Assembly: GCF_029964055.1 (NCBI RefSeq)
Contig: NZ_CP124836.1
Span: 372,001 to 436,000 of the forward strand
From: Arthrobacter sp. EM1
Lineage (GTDB): Bacteria; Actinomycetota; Actinomycetes; Actinomycetales; Micrococcaceae
DNA length: 64,000 nt
Reading direction: 5' to 3'
The notes under the pieces were generated by a model that was not told the DNA's origin, made no database searches, and was given only the letters and a program-made list of their open reading frames with translations. The position numbers were made by a program, and so were the translations under genes. Positions 51,653 to 60,752 of the stretch are shown here, in pieces; position 1 is the first letter of the stretch, and the number at the start of each line of letters is the position of its first letter.

Positions 51653-52882
51653 GTGGCGGGTTCCGCGCCGATCCGCAGGGTTGTCCTGGACGAGCTTTCC
51701 AGCGGTGTGGTGGAACGGCTTGACCCGGCCAGCGCGGCCTATATTAATGGCAGCGGCCTGGCCAAGTCCTCGCCGATGGGCATGGGCATCTACCGGATCG
51801 AGCCCGTAGGGAAGATCGGTGCGGTGCGCACCCCGACGGTGCAGCTTGAGGTCCGGCCCAAGGAGCGGCTCGGCCTGGCCCGGTTGCTGTTCCTGCTCGG
51901 CTACGCCGGGGATCAGGGGTTCCGGGAGGATACCGTCACCGCGGTGGAAGAGGCGGATCTGTGGAGCGCGCTGGCACAGTCGCTCGCCCAGCTCTCGGAC
52001 CGGGCGCTCAGCCGAGGTGTGCTGCAGGGCTACCTGAATGTTGATGAATCGCTCCGGACGGTCAAAGGGCGGATTCGGATGTCGGACCAGATCTCGCGCC
52101 GGCCCGGCATGCTGGTGCCCCTTGAAGTTTCCTACGACGAGTTCACCGAGGATATCGCCGAAAACCGTATCCTGCGGGCGGCGTTGGAGAGGATGTCCCA
52201 GGTTTCGGGTGTGCGGCCGGACGTGCTGAGCCGGCTCCGCCAGCTCAAGGGCAAGCTCGCGGCCGTGACCCGCCTGCAGTCCGGTGCGCCCCTGCCGGTG
52301 TGGCGGGCCAGCCGGATGAACACGCGATACCAGTCCGCGTTGCGGCTGGCCGAAGTCATCCTGCGCCATTCTTCGGCGGAGGCCGGGGACGGTACCCAAC
52401 AGTCGGCGTCGTTTGTTGTTGATATGTCCGTGGTGTTCGAGGACTTTGTGGGTACGGCGCTCCGCGAGGCTATGGCCGCATTCCCGGGGGAGATGCGGCT
52501 GCGGTACAACGCGCTGCTCAATGAGGCCGTCCGCGACTCTGACCGGATCGTGGTGCAACCCGGTGCTGTCCACCTGCTTGGCGGACGCCCGGTGATGGTC
52601 TACGACGCCAGGTACCAGGCCGCTGCCGACGCCGGGGCGTCGCTGTCCGGGGACCACTACCGGATGCTGGCGTACTGCACGTCGCTGCGGGTTCCGACGG
52701 CGTGGCTCATCTACCCGGGGGCGGGGGAGATCAAGCTGCGCCGGATCCTCAACACTGACATCGATGTGGTGGAGTTTCCGCTCGACCTGTCGCAGCCGCC
52801 AGCGGAAATCCTGGCCTCCATCGCGGACCTCGCTCAGCAGTCCTGGGGCGAAGTGGTGCGTCAGGCGAGTATCGGACGCTGA
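51653..52882 (+). CDS. mcrC: McrC-like nuclease subunit, catalytic residues substituted
   Basis: A protein of about 409 residues, recognised by the N-terminal beta-rich domain (YRIEPVGKIGAVRTPTVQLE), VKGRIRMSDQ, YDEFTEDIAENRILRAAL, and the C-terminal region with DHYRMLAYCTSLRVPTAWLIYP. McrC cuts DNA through a PD-(D/E)xK site. Here the expected PD is PG (Gly304, QPGAVHLL) and the expected DxK is DAR (Asp318, Arg320), so two of three catalytic residues are altered. GTG 51653 is preferred because a longer GTG start at 51566 overlaps mcrB by 62 bases. It acts with McrB; see findings for the consequence. Confidence 0.85.
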   Translation: MAGSAPIRRVVLDELSSGVVERLDPASAAYINGSGLAKSSPMGMGIYRIEPVGKIGAVRTPTVQLEVRPKERLGLARLLFLLGYAGDQGFREDTVTAVEEADLWSALAQSLAQLSDRALSRGVLQGYLNVDESLRTVKGRIRMSDQISRRPGMLVPLEVSYDEFTEDIAENRILRAALERMSQVSGVRPDVLSRLRQLKGKLAAVTRLQSGAPLPVWRASRMNTRYQSALRLAEVILRHSSAEAGDGTQQSASFVVDMSVVFEDFVGTALREAMAAFPGEMRLRYNALLNEAVRDSDRIVVQPGAVHLLGGRPVMVYDARYQAAADAGASLSGDHYRMLAYCTSLRVPTAWLIYPGAGEIKLRRILNTDIDVVEFPLDLSQPPAEILASIADLAQQSWGEVVRQASIGR

Positions 52883-52893
52883 CCGGCGCTTTG

Positions 52894-53187
52894 CTAACCG
52901 GCTTCCGCTTGCACGGAGACAGACAGCAGATGGCTCAAGAGGGCTTTCTCCGGCTGGCCGGGGTGGTTCGCTACATGCCAGCGGAGCTTTTCGCGGACCG
53001 CCGCCTCTTCGGGCTTCGTGTCAGCGAGAATCGAATCAATAATCCCGGAAACCTGGAGGCGCAGGGGGCCAAGGTCGGAGTCGACCTCGGGGGACCGGCG
53101 GTACTCCTGCCGCAGGGAGCCGGGGAATGACCTCGGCGGCCGGCTTGATGTCCGCAGCGATGTTGTGGACATCAGTAACTTCGGCAT
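52894..53187 (-). CDS. small hypothetical protein in the McrBC-Vsr islet
   Basis: A 97-residue protein on the minus strand with a good ribosome site (GGGAG seven bases before ATG 53187). The N-terminal 40 residues are Ser/Arg-rich; the C-terminal part (VSGIIDSILADTKPEEAAVR, then EKLRWHVANHPGQPEKALL) is clearly amphipathic helical. It ends 12 bases beyond the convergent mcrC stop and lies downstream of vsr on the same strand. I do not recognise the family; a regulatory or adaptor role in the islet is only a guess. Confidence 0.55.
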   Translation of the reverse strand: MPKLLMSTTSLRTSSRPPRSFPGSLRQEYRRSPEVDSDLGPLRLQVSGIIDSILADTKPEEAAVREKLRWHVANHPGQPEKALLSHLLSVSVQAEAG

Positions 53188-53353
53188 TTGGTGCTCCCGG
53201 GGGATATTGGTACGTGTAATCGCGGACCGGTAGTGTCCGCGTCCCCCAGAGAGTGATGTTACCTGAGGCACATCGGTCTGTCTCGTGAAGCCGGAAGAAG
53301 TTTTTTTTGGAGTCGTCGCCCTGGCTTCCAGTCTTCGCGGAGCGGACTGACTA

Positions 53354-53818
53354 TCAGCGGTTCTCGCCGTCGAGGCCACCGCGCGCGCGGCGGTGGCTTG
53401 CCTGCAGGAAATCGTGGAGTTGCTCTTCCAGCACTGAAAGGTCCTTGAGTTCACATTCCCAGACGGTGAGGACGTCCCAGCCGGAGCTTTCAAGCTGACG
53501 GCGTTGTTCGACGTCGCGGTTCCGCGTTCTCTCGCGTTTGGTGCCCCAGAACTCCGCATTGGTTTTGGGCGCGTGCTGCCCGACCCGGCAGTTGTGAAAG
53601 TGCCAGAAGCAGCCGTTGACGAAAATGACTTTGCGCCGGCTCGCGAAGACAAGATCCGGCTTGCCCGGCAGCCGGCCGCCACCGGCGGTGCCGTGCAGTC
53701 GGTAGCGGTAACCCCTGGCATGGAGTAATTTCCGGACCAGTAGTTCAGGCTTAGTGTTTGTGCTCCGGATGCGCGACATGTTCGCGCTGCGCTGCTCGGG
53801 AGTCAGCTTGTCCGCCAT
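53354..53818 (-). CDS. vsr: Vsr-family (very short patch repair) endonuclease
   Basis: A 154-residue enzyme with the family motifs MSRIRSTNTKPELLVRKLLH, GKPDLVFASRRKVIFVNGCF and WHFHNCRVGQHAPKTN. The catalytic Asp (in KPD), the CFWH-H-C zinc residues and the C-terminal W-E-C-E segment are all present, so it should be active. Vsr nicks at T:G mismatches made by deamination of methylated cytosine and normally travels with a 5mC methyltransferase. None is seen here. The next gene downstream on the strand is the 97-residue hypothetical. Confidence 0.9.
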   Translation of the reverse strand: MADKLTPEQRSANMSRIRSTNTKPELLVRKLLHARGYRYRLHGTAGGGRLPGKPDLVFASRRKVIFVNGCFWHFHNCRVGQHAPKTNAEFWGTKRERTRNRDVEQRRQLESSGWDVLTVWECELKDLSVLEEQLHDFLQASHRRARGGLDGENR

Positions 53819-53858
53819 GGGTTGCGTCCAGGTGGTCTTGGCCGGCGTCGAGCGGTTG

Positions 53859-54293
53859 CTAGATCTCCCGCTCCGGGTGTTCGCCGAACTGGAAATGGCG
53901 CCCGCTGACCGAAGTCGGTTCGATCTCGACGTAAAAGTCCTTCAGGGTAGGAACCCACGGCTTGAGGCCCAGTGCCTCCGCGGCTGCGATATCGGCGGAC
54001 TGGTCCAGCACCCGTGCCGTTCCGCGAAGAACAATCGACCATGCCTCGTCGGAGAGGATGCCATCCGTTTCGAACAAGACCTTGGAATTGATGGTCAGTT
54101 CCGCGAGTTTGTTGCCGGGCGCCGTCCGGAGGTAGAGCTTCCGGTGGCTCACGGCATAGTTGACCGGAAAGATATCGGGTTCGTTGGCCACGAAGACAAC
54201 AAGCCTGCCGTGTTGAGTGCCCTCAATCATTTTCCAGCTCTGATCCTCATCGAGGACGAGGATAGGGTTTCCGTCTGCATGTTCGAACATCAT
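53859..54293 (-). CDS. pyridoxamine 5'-phosphate oxidase family protein
   Basis: A 144-residue split-barrel flavin-binding protein (GTQHGRLVVFVANEPDIFPV followed by NYAVSHRKLYLRTAPGNKL). In this actinobacterial group the fold often binds F420, FMN or haem instead of making pyridoxal phosphate. The start MMF leaves two ATG choices. It is 40 bases upstream of vsr on the same strand and may be co-transcribed, but no functional link to the islet is evident. Confidence 0.88.
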   Translation of the reverse strand: MMFEHADGNPILVLDEDQSWKMIEGTQHGRLVVFVANEPDIFPVNYAVSHRKLYLRTAPGNKLAELTINSKVLFETDGILSDEAWSIVLRGTARVLDQSADIAAAEALGLKPWVPTLKDFYVEIEPTSVSGRHFQFGEHPEREI

Positions 54294-54550
54294 GGGTTCA
54301 TTGTTCTGACTCCGGTAGAAAAGCGCTAGAGGCTAAAGGGGGAAAGCCAGCGCGAGTTTGCAGCCGTCCGCGGGCGCCGGCAAACTGTCGGACGCTCGCC
54401 GTAGCCTGTTGCCGTTCGCCTTGTCTGGGCCATCCCTGTCCTCAATCGAACGCTTGTGGATAACTTGGACGTCCAAAATGTGACGTCGGTTACCCTTAAG
54501 GCATTGTTTGGCTTCAGGCGTCTTGATTTCTATCGGGGGAACAGCTGACC

Positions 54551-55195
54551 ATGACATCTCGCACCTCATTGTTCGTCCGCAAGCGCGTCTGCGCTGTTGT
54601 GCTCGCGTTGTCCCTTGTGCCGGTCACGGCCTGCACCGCCGGGGGAACAACGCCCGGCGCAACTGCATCGTCGGAGTCTTCGAGCCCGACGGCGCCGCCG
54701 ACGCCCACTGCGACTCCCACTGCGAGCTACCGACCGGCCGATGCCTCGGGACGAGCGCAAAACGTACCCGTTCCGGTGCTGCCCGATGCTGCGAAAGCGG
54801 AGACAAAGGAAGGCTTAGAGGCGTTCGCGCGGTACTGGTTCAGCCAGTTGAATTTCGCCTACGAAACGGGAGTTTCGTCAGGACTGAACGCTGTCACGTC
54901 TCCAACCTGTGTGTTCTGTTCCAATATCGTGAGTTCTCTGGCGAAAAACTATGCAAGCGATCGATGGCTGGTCGGGGGCCACATTGAAACTCCATCATTG
55001 AGCACCACTTTCGCAAAGGAAGCTGATGGCCAGTACCAGGTCATTGTGCAGGTTCAGCAGGCAAGGATTGCCTATTTTGACGCGGGAGGGTTCGAAATCC
55101 GTGAATCAACGCAGCCGTCCGACACCGGAAACGTCATGCTCGCGACGTATGAGAGCGGTGCGTGGCGCCTCGTAGGATTACATCCAATCCGATGA
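54551..55195 (+). CDS. DUF6318-type lipoprotein
   Basis: A 214-residue exported protein. The signal peptide ends LVPVTAC, a lipobox with lipidated Cys28. A Ser/Thr/Pro spacer (about residues 30-65) leads to a compact domain with EGLEAFARYWFSQLNFAYET, SPTCVFCSNI and YESGAWRLVGLHPIR, which fits DUF6318, a family of unknown role frequent in Arthrobacter. GGGGGA precedes the ATG. Its stop overlaps the next gene start by four bases, so the two exported proteins are made together. Confidence 0.82.
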   Translation: MTSRTSLFVRKRVCAVVLALSLVPVTACTAGGTTPGATASSESSSPTAPPTPTATPTASYRPADASGRAQNVPVPVLPDAAKAETKEGLEAFARYWFSQLNFAYETGVSSGLNAVTSPTCVFCSNIVSSLAKNYASDRWLVGGHIETPSLSTTFAKEADGQYQVIVQVQQARIAYFDAGGFEIRESTQPSDTGNVMLATYESGAWRLVGLHPIR

Positions 55196-56142
55196 ATCAC
55201 TTGAGTCTGTGCTGTCGACGGCTGCCCCACCGGATTGTGGCGGGCGCGGCAATAGCCTTCGGGCTTTGTCTTCTCTCTTACGTTGCCTACGCAGACGGTG
55301 ATGACATCGATGCCGGTTTTGGCAACCAGGGCGTCAATGTCGGCGGCTGGCGGCTGGATCCGGCCTCGGGGAAGTTCGTGGCGCTCGAGCCCGGCACAGC
55401 GCTTTCCGATCCCAACCAGTACAAGTACGAACTTCAATGCCATCTTGGCGCCGGCGACTTTGATACGGAATGCCTTGCCGTCCTTGTGGATTGCAAAAGC
55501 GGCCCCGATGGCCAGGGCGGAATTCCCGTTGTTTGGCTGAAGGCCCCGGCCGGCGTGCCGAATCCAACGTGGACCTATCATTCGGGGCCCACGTGTCTCT
55601 TTGATCCGAGGCCGGCGGACGTGCTGGATCGAATCGCGGCCATGATGCAGGCGGAGTTCCAAAAATTGCCAATTGCTCCAGCATCAGTCACGGCCCAACC
55701 GAGTCCGCACACACTCCGGGGAGCCGAGACCAATTTCTTCGCTAATGCGACGGAGCAGCAGTTCGACATCACGATTCTGGGCCAGAAGGTGCACGTCTTC
55801 GCCAAGCCCGTCCAATACACCTGGGGCTACGGCGACGGGACCTCGCTGGGCCCACAGCTCTCGGGCGGTGGACCGCTCCCGCAGGACCGCTGGGGCGAAA
55901 AGACTGCCACAAGCCACGTCTACCCGGAAACCGGCGACTTTTCCGTGGTGCTGACGACACATTTCCAGGGCACGTATTCCGTCAATGGCGGCCCGCCGTT
56001 GCCTATCCCGGGCCAAGGACAATTCAGTTCGCCGCCGCAGACCATCAGCGTCTGGCGCTCCATCACCCGAAACTACGCTGACGACTGCCTGCGTAACCCG
56101 CTGGGTCAAGGTTGCCCTGGCATCGCGCCGCCTGCTCCTTAG
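55192..56142 (+). CDS. secreted protein with PKD-like domain
   Basis: A 316-residue protein with an N-terminal signal helix (IVAGAAIAFGLCLLSYVAYA) cut before DGDDID. A Cys-containing N-terminal domain is followed, at about residues 205-290, by a PKD-like beta-sandwich: PVQYTWGYGDGTSLGP and TSHVYPETGDFSVVLTTHFQ. PKD modules mediate protein or glycan contacts outside the cell. It is coupled (ATGA) to the DUF6318 lipoprotein, suggesting a surface complex. No enzymatic motif is seen. Confidence 0.78.
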   Translation: MNHLSLCCRRLPHRIVAGAAIAFGLCLLSYVAYADGDDIDAGFGNQGVNVGGWRLDPASGKFVALEPGTALSDPNQYKYELQCHLGAGDFDTECLAVLVDCKSGPDGQGGIPVVWLKAPAGVPNPTWTYHSGPTCLFDPRPADVLDRIAAMMQAEFQKLPIAPASVTAQPSPHTLRGAETNFFANATEQQFDITILGQKVHVFAKPVQYTWGYGDGTSLGPQLSGGGPLPQDRWGEKTATSHVYPETGDFSVVLTTHFQGTYSVNGGPPLPIPGQGQFSSPPQTISVWRSITRNYADDCLRNPLGQGCPGIAPPAP

Positions 56143-56188
56143 CAGTGAGCCAGGCTTTCGGCCTGCGCCAGCTTCGCGCCGGCGCAGC

Positions 56189-57484
56189 CTAAGCCCGCAG
56201 TTCCCGGTCGATCCGCTCCATTCGGGCGTTCACCAGCTGGCCGCGAGGATCATCCGGGCCCATCAGCTTCGCTGCGGCGGCCGCGGCGGCCGTATCGACG
56301 GAGCCCATGTCGCTCAAGCACCACTGCAGCATAAGGCGCGCATCACCACTGGCACGGACGGAGGCGCCAACCGCTTCGTTGAGTTCGTCGCGCAGGAATC
56401 CGATGGCGAGGTTAGCTGACCGGTTGAGGAATCTGGCCGGATAGGCCGCAAACGCAGCAGCAACGCGGCCGGCCCGCAAATGGCGGGCAACCCGTGCAGC
56501 ATCGGAATCTACCGTGACGCCGGCTGCAAAACGGTAAGGGTTTGCTTCCACCACATTGCCCAGGAGGCTGCGGATCCGGTGCATCTCGGTCCGGATGGCT
56601 GCCGCGGTACCGGCATCGCCGTGAATTTCGTAGGCCAACTCGTCGGCGCTCCAGCCCTGGGTACGGGATGCCAGCAGCGCCAGGATCTCGGCGCGGCGCA
56701 GTGTCAGCGGGCGGAGAGTATCGCCGTCGAGCGCGGCCGAAGGAGCGTCCCCCAGCAGTCTCAGCTTCAGCGCTAACGTACTTCCGGCGTCGCGATCCGG
56801 TCCGGCGGGAGGGGTCGCGGACTTCAACAGCTCCTCGGCCAGCCGCACTCCGCACCGCACCAGGCGAAGACTGTCCGGCGTGACCGACTCGAATGGGCCG
56901 GATACATCCAAGACTCCGAGGACGTCCCCAGTCAAAGGGTCACGAATCGGTGATGCCGTGCAGGCCCAGTCGTGATGCGTGCGCACGAGGTGCTCGGCGG
57001 AGAAGAGTTGCGCCGGAACCCCCGTTACCAGCGCCTCGCTGATGGCATTGGTGCCCACTCCCGATTCGGACCAGTCGGCGCCCTCGACAAACTCCAAGGA
57101 GTCCGCGAGCCGCAAGGCTTGCCTGCTGCCAATCCGCCACAAGACTTCGCCCACATGGTCCGTGACGATCAGCAGATGGCGCCCGGTCGCGGTCTCATCC
57201 GCCAGCAGTTGGGACAGCGCCGGCATAGCCGCCGCCAACCGGTGGCCGGCACTCAAGGAGCGTGCTTCGGAAACTTCATGCCGGTGAACGGGCCGGTGCT
57301 GATCCGGGTTGATGCCCAGCGCGAGCGAACGCTGCCAGGATTTAATCAGCGACGGCGGCAGGCGCGGATCGGGAGCGCCGGAAATGGTTGCCTCGTGTGC
57401 CGCCCGGAGCGTCCGGGCGTACTCCTCGGGCGCGGAAAACCTGAGGTCCGCGGAGTTCAGGATCGAGCTGTTGCTTAGCCCCAT
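56189..57484 (-). CDS. GAF-domain regulator with winged-helix C-terminus
   Basis: A 431-residue regulator. The N-terminal 210 residues match the sensory part of AcoR-like activators (SLIKSWQRSLALGINPDQHR, then LLIVTDHVGEVLWRIGSRQA, GADWSESGVGTNAISEAL, HHDWACTASPIRDPLTGDVL). Instead of a sigma-54 AAA+ domain, the C-terminus has a winged-helix-like segment (LTLRRAEILALLASRTQGWS) and a helical tail. ATG 57484 follows GGGAGGG. It diverges from the monooxygenase gene and probably activates the FMO-ADH-OYE cluster on binding a small ketone or aldehyde; that ligand is inferred. Confidence 0.85.
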   Translation of the reverse strand: MGLSNSSILNSADLRFSAPEEYARTLRAAHEATISGAPDPRLPPSLIKSWQRSLALGINPDQHRPVHRHEVSEARSLSAGHRLAAAMPALSQLLADETATGRHLLIVTDHVGEVLWRIGSRQALRLADSLEFVEGADWSESGVGTNAISEALVTGVPAQLFSAEHLVRTHHDWACTASPIRDPLTGDVLGVLDVSGPFESVTPDSLRLVRCGVRLAEELLKSATPPAGPDRDAGSTLALKLRLLGDAPSAALDGDTLRPLTLRRAEILALLASRTQGWSADELAYEIHGDAGTAAAIRTEMHRIRSLLGNVVEANPYRFAAGVTVDSDAARVARHLRAGRVAAAFAAYPARFLNRSANLAIGFLRDELNEAVGASVRASGDARLMLQWCLSDMGSVDTAAAAAAAKLMGPDDPRGQLVNARMERIDRELRA

Positions 57485-57689
57485 ACTGACCCTCCCAACT
57501 CGCCATCGAATCGTTGCACCCGTCCAGGCAAGGCAGGCCACCGGCCGCCGGAGACGGAGGGCAGTAGCTTGGCAGACCTGTGTAACCCGATTGTAACCCC
57601 CCGCGAACTGTACTTGTGATGCGGGTCACCGCATGGTCTGGACGTTATGCAAGGGGAACGGCCCGCCGTCAGCAAGGGAAAGAGGAAAG

Positions 57690-59480
57690 ATGCCTGAGAC
57701 TCCAAACAGCGTGGTTGAGACGTGGCTGGTGCACTTCGATGAGGCGCTGCGGAACCACAACATTGACGCCGTGCTGGAACTATTCGACGACGATTCGTAC
57801 TGGCGCGATTTCGTCTCGTTCACCTGGAACCTCAAAACCCTCGAGGGCAAAGAGGACATTCGGCGGATGCTCGATGCGACACTGAACGACGTGCAGCCAA
57901 GGAACTGGACCCTCGCCGAGGATGCCACCGGCGACGCTGCGAACGCCGAGGCGTGGGTAAACTTCGAGACCGCCCAGGCCCGGGGGTACGCCCACCTGCG
58001 GATCCGGAACGGCAAGTGCTGGACCCTGCTGACCACCATGCAGGAGCTCAAGGGCTTTGAGGAGAAAAAGGGAGCCAAACGGGAGAAGGGCGTCGCCCAC
58101 GAGATCACCAGGGGCCGCAAGTCCTGGCTTGAACTAAAAGAAGAACAGGAAGCCCGGCTCGGCTACCAGGACCAGCCCTACACGGTCATTATCGGCGGCG
58201 GCCAGGGCGGAATCGGGCTGGGGGCCCGGCTGCGCAGGCTCGGCGTGCCCACCATCATCATTGAGAAAAACGAGCGCGCGGGTGACTCCTGGCGGAACCG
58301 CTACAAGTCCCTCCACCTCCACGACCCGGTCTGGTACGACCACCTGCCCTACATCAAGTTCCCGGACGACTGGCCGGTCTTCGCGGCCAAGGACAAGATC
58401 GGCGACTGGCTGGAAAACTACACCCGGATCATGGAGCTGAACTACTGGTCCAAGACCGAATGCACCAACGCACGCTTCGATGAATCCACGAAGGAATGGG
58501 TGGTGGAGGTGGTGCGCGACGGCGAACCGGTCACCCTGCGCCCCAAGCAGCTCGTCTTCGCCCTGGGCGTCTCGGGATACCCCAGCGTCCCCGCGTTCGA
58601 CGGCGCCGAGTCCTTCCTGGGGGAGCAGTACCACTCCTCCAAGCACCCGGGCGGCGGAGACTGGACCGGAAAGAAGGCCGTGGTCATCGGCTCCAACAAT
58701 TCGGCCCACGACATCTGCGCCGACCTCTGGGAACACGGCGCGGACGTCACCATGGTGCAGCGTTCCTCCACGCACATCGCCCGCAGCGAATCGCTCATGG
58801 ACCTCGCCCTTGGCGGTTTGTACTCCGAAAAGGCACTGGCCAACGGCGTCACCACGGAGAAGGCCGATCTGCTCTTTGCCTCGTTGCCCTACCGGATCCT
58901 CCCCGAAGCGCAGATCCCGGTCTACGCGGAGATGGCCGAGCGCGACGCGGAGTTCTACGCTCAGCTGGAGGCCGCAGGCTTCGACCTCGACTTCGGCGTC
59001 GACGGCTCCGGACTTTTCCTGAAATACCTGCGCCGCGGCTCCGGTTACTACATCGACGTCGGCGCCTCACAACTGATCATCGACGGCCGGGTCAAGCTGG
59101 CCAACGGTGAGGTCGGGAAGATCACCGGGAACGCCGTCGTAATGGCCAACGGCACCGAGCTGGAAGCCGACGCCATCATTTACGCCACCGGCTACGGATC
59201 AATGAACGGCTGGCTGGCCGATCTGGTCTCACCCGAGGTGGCCGACGCCGTCGGCAAGTGCTGGGGATTTGGTTCGGAGACACCCAAGGATCCCGGGCCG
59301 TGGGAAGGCGAACTGCGCAATATGTGGAAGCCCACCAACGTGGACAACCTTTGGATCCACGGCGGCAACCTGCACCAAAGCCGGCACTACTCCAACTATT
59401 TGGCGCTCCAACTCAAGGCCAGGATGGAGGGGCTGCCGACGCCGGTCTTCGAGCGTCAGCCCACGCATCACACACGCTGA
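57690..59480 (+). CDS. FAD-dependent monooxygenase with N-terminal NTF2-like domain
   Basis: A 596-residue protein. Residues 1-125 are an NTF2/SnoaL-like cone domain (VVETWLVHFDEALRNHNIDA). Residues 165-590 form a flavin-containing monooxygenase with FAD site IIGGGQGGIGLGARL (near 167), an NADPH site VVIGSNNSAHDICADL (near 331) and the ATGYG motif (near 499). HPGGGDWTGK fits the FMO/YUCCA-like group. It would oxygenate a ketone, amine or sulfide. AGAGGAAAG precedes the ATG. It is the first gene of a co-directional cluster with an alcohol dehydrogenase and an old yellow enzyme, divergent from a GAF regulator. Confidence 0.88.
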   Translation: MPETPNSVVETWLVHFDEALRNHNIDAVLELFDDDSYWRDFVSFTWNLKTLEGKEDIRRMLDATLNDVQPRNWTLAEDATGDAANAEAWVNFETAQARGYAHLRIRNGKCWTLLTTMQELKGFEEKKGAKREKGVAHEITRGRKSWLELKEEQEARLGYQDQPYTVIIGGGQGGIGLGARLRRLGVPTIIIEKNERAGDSWRNRYKSLHLHDPVWYDHLPYIKFPDDWPVFAAKDKIGDWLENYTRIMELNYWSKTECTNARFDESTKEWVVEVVRDGEPVTLRPKQLVFALGVSGYPSVPAFDGAESFLGEQYHSSKHPGGGDWTGKKAVVIGSNNSAHDICADLWEHGADVTMVQRSSTHIARSESLMDLALGGLYSEKALANGVTTEKADLLFASLPYRILPEAQIPVYAEMAERDAEFYAQLEAAGFDLDFGVDGSGLFLKYLRRGSGYYIDVGASQLIIDGRVKLANGEVGKITGNAVVMANGTELEADAIIYATGYGSMNGWLADLVSPEVADAVGKCWGFGSETPKDPGPWEGELRNMWKPTNVDNLWIHGGNLHQSRHYSNYLALQLKARMEGLPTPVFERQPTHHTR

Positions 59481-59614
59481 CCCGGACACGCCGTGACATT
59501 CACAGCCCCGGGAACCACACTGGGGTGACGGCCTCCTGCTGTGACAATCCAACGACATGCCGTGGATGCGCCTGACCGGGCGCATCCACGGCCCGAAATG
59601 CGAAGGAAACCACC

Positions 59615-60670
59615 ATGAAAGCAGCACGATTCCATGCCCGTGAGGTTCTCCGGATCGAAGATATTCCGGAGCCGGAGCTGCGCCCCGGAGCGGTGAAGAT
59701 CGCCGTCGCCTGGTGCGGGATCTGCGGGACTGACCTGCATGAATTCCTGGAAGGGCCGATCTTCACCCCGCCGCCCGGCCACCCCCACCCGATTTCCCAC
59801 GAGGAAGCCCCGGTCACCCTGGGGCACGAATTTTCCGGCACCATCGAGGAACTGGGGGAGGGTGTGACCGGGCTCGCCGTCGGAGACAGCGTGGTGGTGG
59901 AACCATATATCGTCTGCAACGAATGCGGCCCGTGCCTCAGCGGCCACTACAACCTGTGCACCAAACTCGGCTTCATCGGCTTGGCGGGCGGCGGCGGGGG
60001 CCTGAGTGAGAAGGTCGTCGTCGACACCCGGTGGGTCCACCCGGTCGGCGACATCCCGCTGGACGAAGCCGCCCTCATCGAACCCCTCGCGGTGGCCTAT
60101 CACGCCGTCGGCAGGGGCGACGTCAAGGCCGGGGACGTCGCCGTCGTCGGCGGTGCGGGCCCGATTGGCCTGCTGACCGCAGCGGTCCTCAAGGGCCTGG
60201 GCGTCACAACGATCGTCACCGAGCTCTCGGCGGCCCGGAAGGAAAAAGCGATGTCCTCGGGAGTCGCGGACCATGTGCTGGACCCGAGCTCGGATGACGT
60301 CAAGGCGCGGGTGCTGGAACTGACGGCCGGTGCGGGGGCGGACGCAGCCTTTGAATGTGCCGGCGTGAATGCCGTGCTGGACACCATGCTCGACGTCGTG
60401 AAACCGGCCGGCGTCGTCGTCAACGTCTCGATCTGGGGACGTCCGGCCACCGTGGATATGCAGAAGGTCGTCCTGAAGGAAATCGACCTCCGCGGCACCA
60501 TCGCCTACTGCGGCGATCATGAGGCCGCGATCAAGCTCGTCCAGGAGGGAAAGGTTGACCTGAAACCCTTCATCACGGGACGAATCGCCCTGGATGATCT
60601 CGTGGACAAGGGCTTCGACACCCTGATCCACCACAACGACACCGCGGTCAAGATCATCGTCCACCCGTAG
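59615..60670 (+). CDS. zinc alcohol dehydrogenase, 2,3-butanediol dehydrogenase type
   Basis: A 351-residue medium-chain dehydrogenase. The catalytic zinc ligands are in WCGICGTDLHEF and TLGHEFSG; the structural zinc ligands in CNECGPCLSGHYNLC; the NAD site is VVGGAGPIGLLTAAVL. The insertion GPIFTPPPGHPHPISHEEAP is typical of (R,R)-2,3-butanediol dehydrogenases, which interconvert butanediol and acetoin. GAAGGAAA precedes the ATG. With the AcoR-like regulator, an acetoin/diol or cyclic-alcohol pathway is plausible. Confidence 0.9.
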   Translation: MKAARFHAREVLRIEDIPEPELRPGAVKIAVAWCGICGTDLHEFLEGPIFTPPPGHPHPISHEEAPVTLGHEFSGTIEELGEGVTGLAVGDSVVVEPYIVCNECGPCLSGHYNLCTKLGFIGLAGGGGGLSEKVVVDTRWVHPVGDIPLDEAALIEPLAVAYHAVGRGDVKAGDVAVVGGAGPIGLLTAAVLKGLGVTTIVTELSAARKEKAMSSGVADHVLDPSSDDVKARVLELTAGAGADAAFECAGVNAVLDTMLDVVKPAGVVVNVSIWGRPATVDMQKVVLKEIDLRGTIAYCGDHEAAIKLVQEGKVDLKPFITGRIALDDLVDKGFDTLIHHNDTAVKIIVHP

Positions 60671-60752
60671 TGATCCGGGTCCCACCCGGAATAGTTGCAG
60701 GCGCCGCGCAGTTGCAGCCAGTGAACCCAATCCCTGGTGAAAGGAACTGCGC

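Noticed and set aside
52894..53721. 275-codon version of the small minus-strand gene
   Set aside because: The upstream part runs through vsr out of frame; the ribosome site supports ATG 53187.
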